Origin: Cryptomeria japonica
Lineage: Eukaryota; Streptophyta; Pinopsida; Cupressales; Cupressaceae
DNA: 60,000 bases
Direction of reading: 5' to 3'
Assembly: GCF_030272615.1 (NCBI RefSeq)
Contig: NC_081408.1
Location: forward strand, 303,031,450 to 303,091,449
Shown piece after piece: positions 58,621-60,000 of this stretch. Each line of letters begins with the position of its first letter. Position 1 is the first letter of the stretch. The position numbers and the translations under genes are program-made. The notes below the pieces were generated by a model. That model had not been told where the DNA came from. It saw only the letters and a program-made list of their open reading frames with translations, and did no database searches.

Positions 58621-58632
58621 GCTCTGATACCA
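58621..58632 (-). promoter_or_regulatory. Primer-binding site of element D
   Basis: Minus strand TGGTATCAGAGC, two bases after the LTR end (ATTAACA). Confidence 0.92.
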
Positions 58633-58634
58633 AT

Positions 58635-60000
58635 TGTTAATCCTATGAGGATCTAGTTAATATTGAGAGGAGGGGGTGAATTGGTATTAAGACCAATTGA
58701 AACTTCAACTCCAAAACAAACTTATATCAGATCGAAAACCTTTTAACACATGTCTCAACTTCTTTAATCAGATCTAATAACCTCTTTATCAGATTTGCTT
58801 AACACATTAATCAAATAATTAACCATATCTATCAATACTTTCACCACCAAAGTAATCATATAAAATTGATCATTTATCAACTCATTAACCTTATCAATAA
58901 GATCAAAAACTTTCTCAAACAACTCCTTATCAATATCAGTAACCTCTGATAAACTTTTGGTAAAACATCATAACCAGTGTCTCAAAAATAATGCATGAAA
59001 TGAAAAATAAACAAGAACATCACATGAAAACCATTCCACACATGAACACCATAAGTTTTTGACGTGGAAACCCAAATAGGGAAAAACCATGATGGGAGTT
59101 GGCACCCACAAATATTTGTACTCTTTCTAAGTATGCCCTTTTAGGAGTTTACAATACGCCTGGTTAGGAGCAGACCCTGTTAGAGGATTTGCCTTGCAAC
59201 CTAGTTAGGAGCTTGATGATCTATTAGGATCAACCTCATGAGAGGATTTAACACTCTTTTGAGAGATTCCCTTTTAGGGGACTTAAATGTTTAAGGCCTA
59301 TTAGGACCTACGCAGTTAAGGGATTTAACATGCTGCAACTGTTAGGAAACAATAGTGAAAGAATGATCTGTTACTTGCACTTCTTTGCTTACTTGATCAG
59401 ATCCAGTTATACATAACACTCTGCAACTCTCAGGAAGATCTCACACTTCTCTTGGATGGCTTAACACATTCTCTAAGACCACCGACACACCAAACATCAA
59501 CTTTGTCATCCTAAATAGCCATCTCAACCAGGTCATCCACAAAACCCTAATTACATCATGAATTTACAATACAATTCATAAGAGATCATCACAGATCATT
59601 ATACAAATCATTACAACAAATTATAATGCAATATCAACCATTGGTTGATCATAACCCATCATGAAAGATCTGATATGTACCAAAGTCAAACCCTCAAAAC
59701 ACTCTACTAAGTGTTTTGTTGATTCCCAAGAAACTCTTCCTTGAATTGCACCAAAACAACTATCAAATATTTTACATGGGTTGTGTCATGTTACCAACTT
59801 CATGTAGACTCATCGTCGATTACCATCATAACAAAAATCATTACCGATTTGATGATTTCTTCACCAGTTTAAAAATCATACTAAAACCCTAGCAAAACTT
59901 CATCAGAAATTTGAAAAACGCCTTTCGGTAATCTCCACAAATTTTGATTCCGATCATATACTCCTTTCCATGATACAAGTTAACCATCCAACCCGCAAAT
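58635..60000 (-). repeat. 5' LTR of element D (partial, continues right)
   Basis: Aligns with 39336-40232 but contains about 750 bases more (58856-59609), including the core block (59055-59110) and CCTAACNRGG-type motifs (59130-59340). By comparison with the other copy, about 300 bases remain outside the window. Confidence 0.85.

Larger units (their letters stand above)
39336..60000 (-). mobile_element. Element D: Ty1/copia retrotransposon, interrupted by E and F, right end outside window
   Basis: Minus-strand order is 5' LTR (from beyond 60000 to 58635), PBS, gag, [E inserted], gag end with a degenerate CCHC knuckle, protease, integrase, RT/RNase H, [F inserted], pol tail, polypurine tract, 3' LTR (40232-39336). 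It is inserted into the gypsy-2 RT. Frameshifts and stops show it is dead. Confidence 0.9.

Overview
The window is a stretch of repetitive nuclear DNA from a plant, most likely a large-genome seed plant. The evidence is the nested Ty1/copia and Ty3/gypsy LTR retrotransposons with plant-type initiator-methionine tRNA primer-binding sites (TGGTATCAGAGC), a plant chromovirus-type integrase, a LARD-like element and AT-rich spacers. I see no convincing host gene, tRNA, rRNA or organellar insert, and I cannot name the species. Element letters A to I are labels used only here.

Layout. 1-5395: element C (minus), an LTR element without pol, carrying a CCHC-rich gag remnant and a long accessory ORF (ORF2). 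It sits in a copia integrase, G (5396-5605). 5606-9224: copia element B (plus; LTR, PBS, gag, protease, integrase), cut off by an antisense copia RT fragment, H (9225-10137). 10137-13570: left arm of a large inverted duplication. 13571-15984: spacer and gypsy-1 integrase (minus). 16008-18527: a decayed DNA-transposon gene (minus). 18857-20352: a CATATG-centred satellite between GA and CT tracts. 21004-22600: gypsy-3 gag/protease remnant. 22601-26604: gene-free, probably LTR-like DNA. 26605-34657: element A (plus), an LTR element with two 1196-bp LTRs, a coiled-coil and five-knuckle gag, and the same kind of ORF2, again without pol. 32121-35556: right arm of the inverted duplication. 37053-39335: gypsy-2 pol with chromodomain (minus). 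39336 to beyond 60000: copia element D (minus), interrupted by an LTR F (40726-42099) and by E (45631-58069), a LARD-like element with 4.9-kb LTRs, a 2.6-kb non-coding interior and a perfect 5-bp target duplication.

How the parts relate. B, D, G and H are copia elements or fragments of autonomous type, now broken by stops, frameshifts and insertions. A and C have no protease, integrase or RT but share a gag plus ORF2 layout, and A has the same type of PBS, polypurine tract and LTR core block as the copia elements. A was therefore probably moved by copia enzymes in trans. The conserved ORF2 of about 1000 residues, with matching segments in the same order in two divergent families, is the best candidate here for an undescribed system.

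Relative ages. Gypsy-2 is older than D, and D is older than E and F. G is older than B and C. The LTR fragment I is older than A, and A is older than the inverted duplication.
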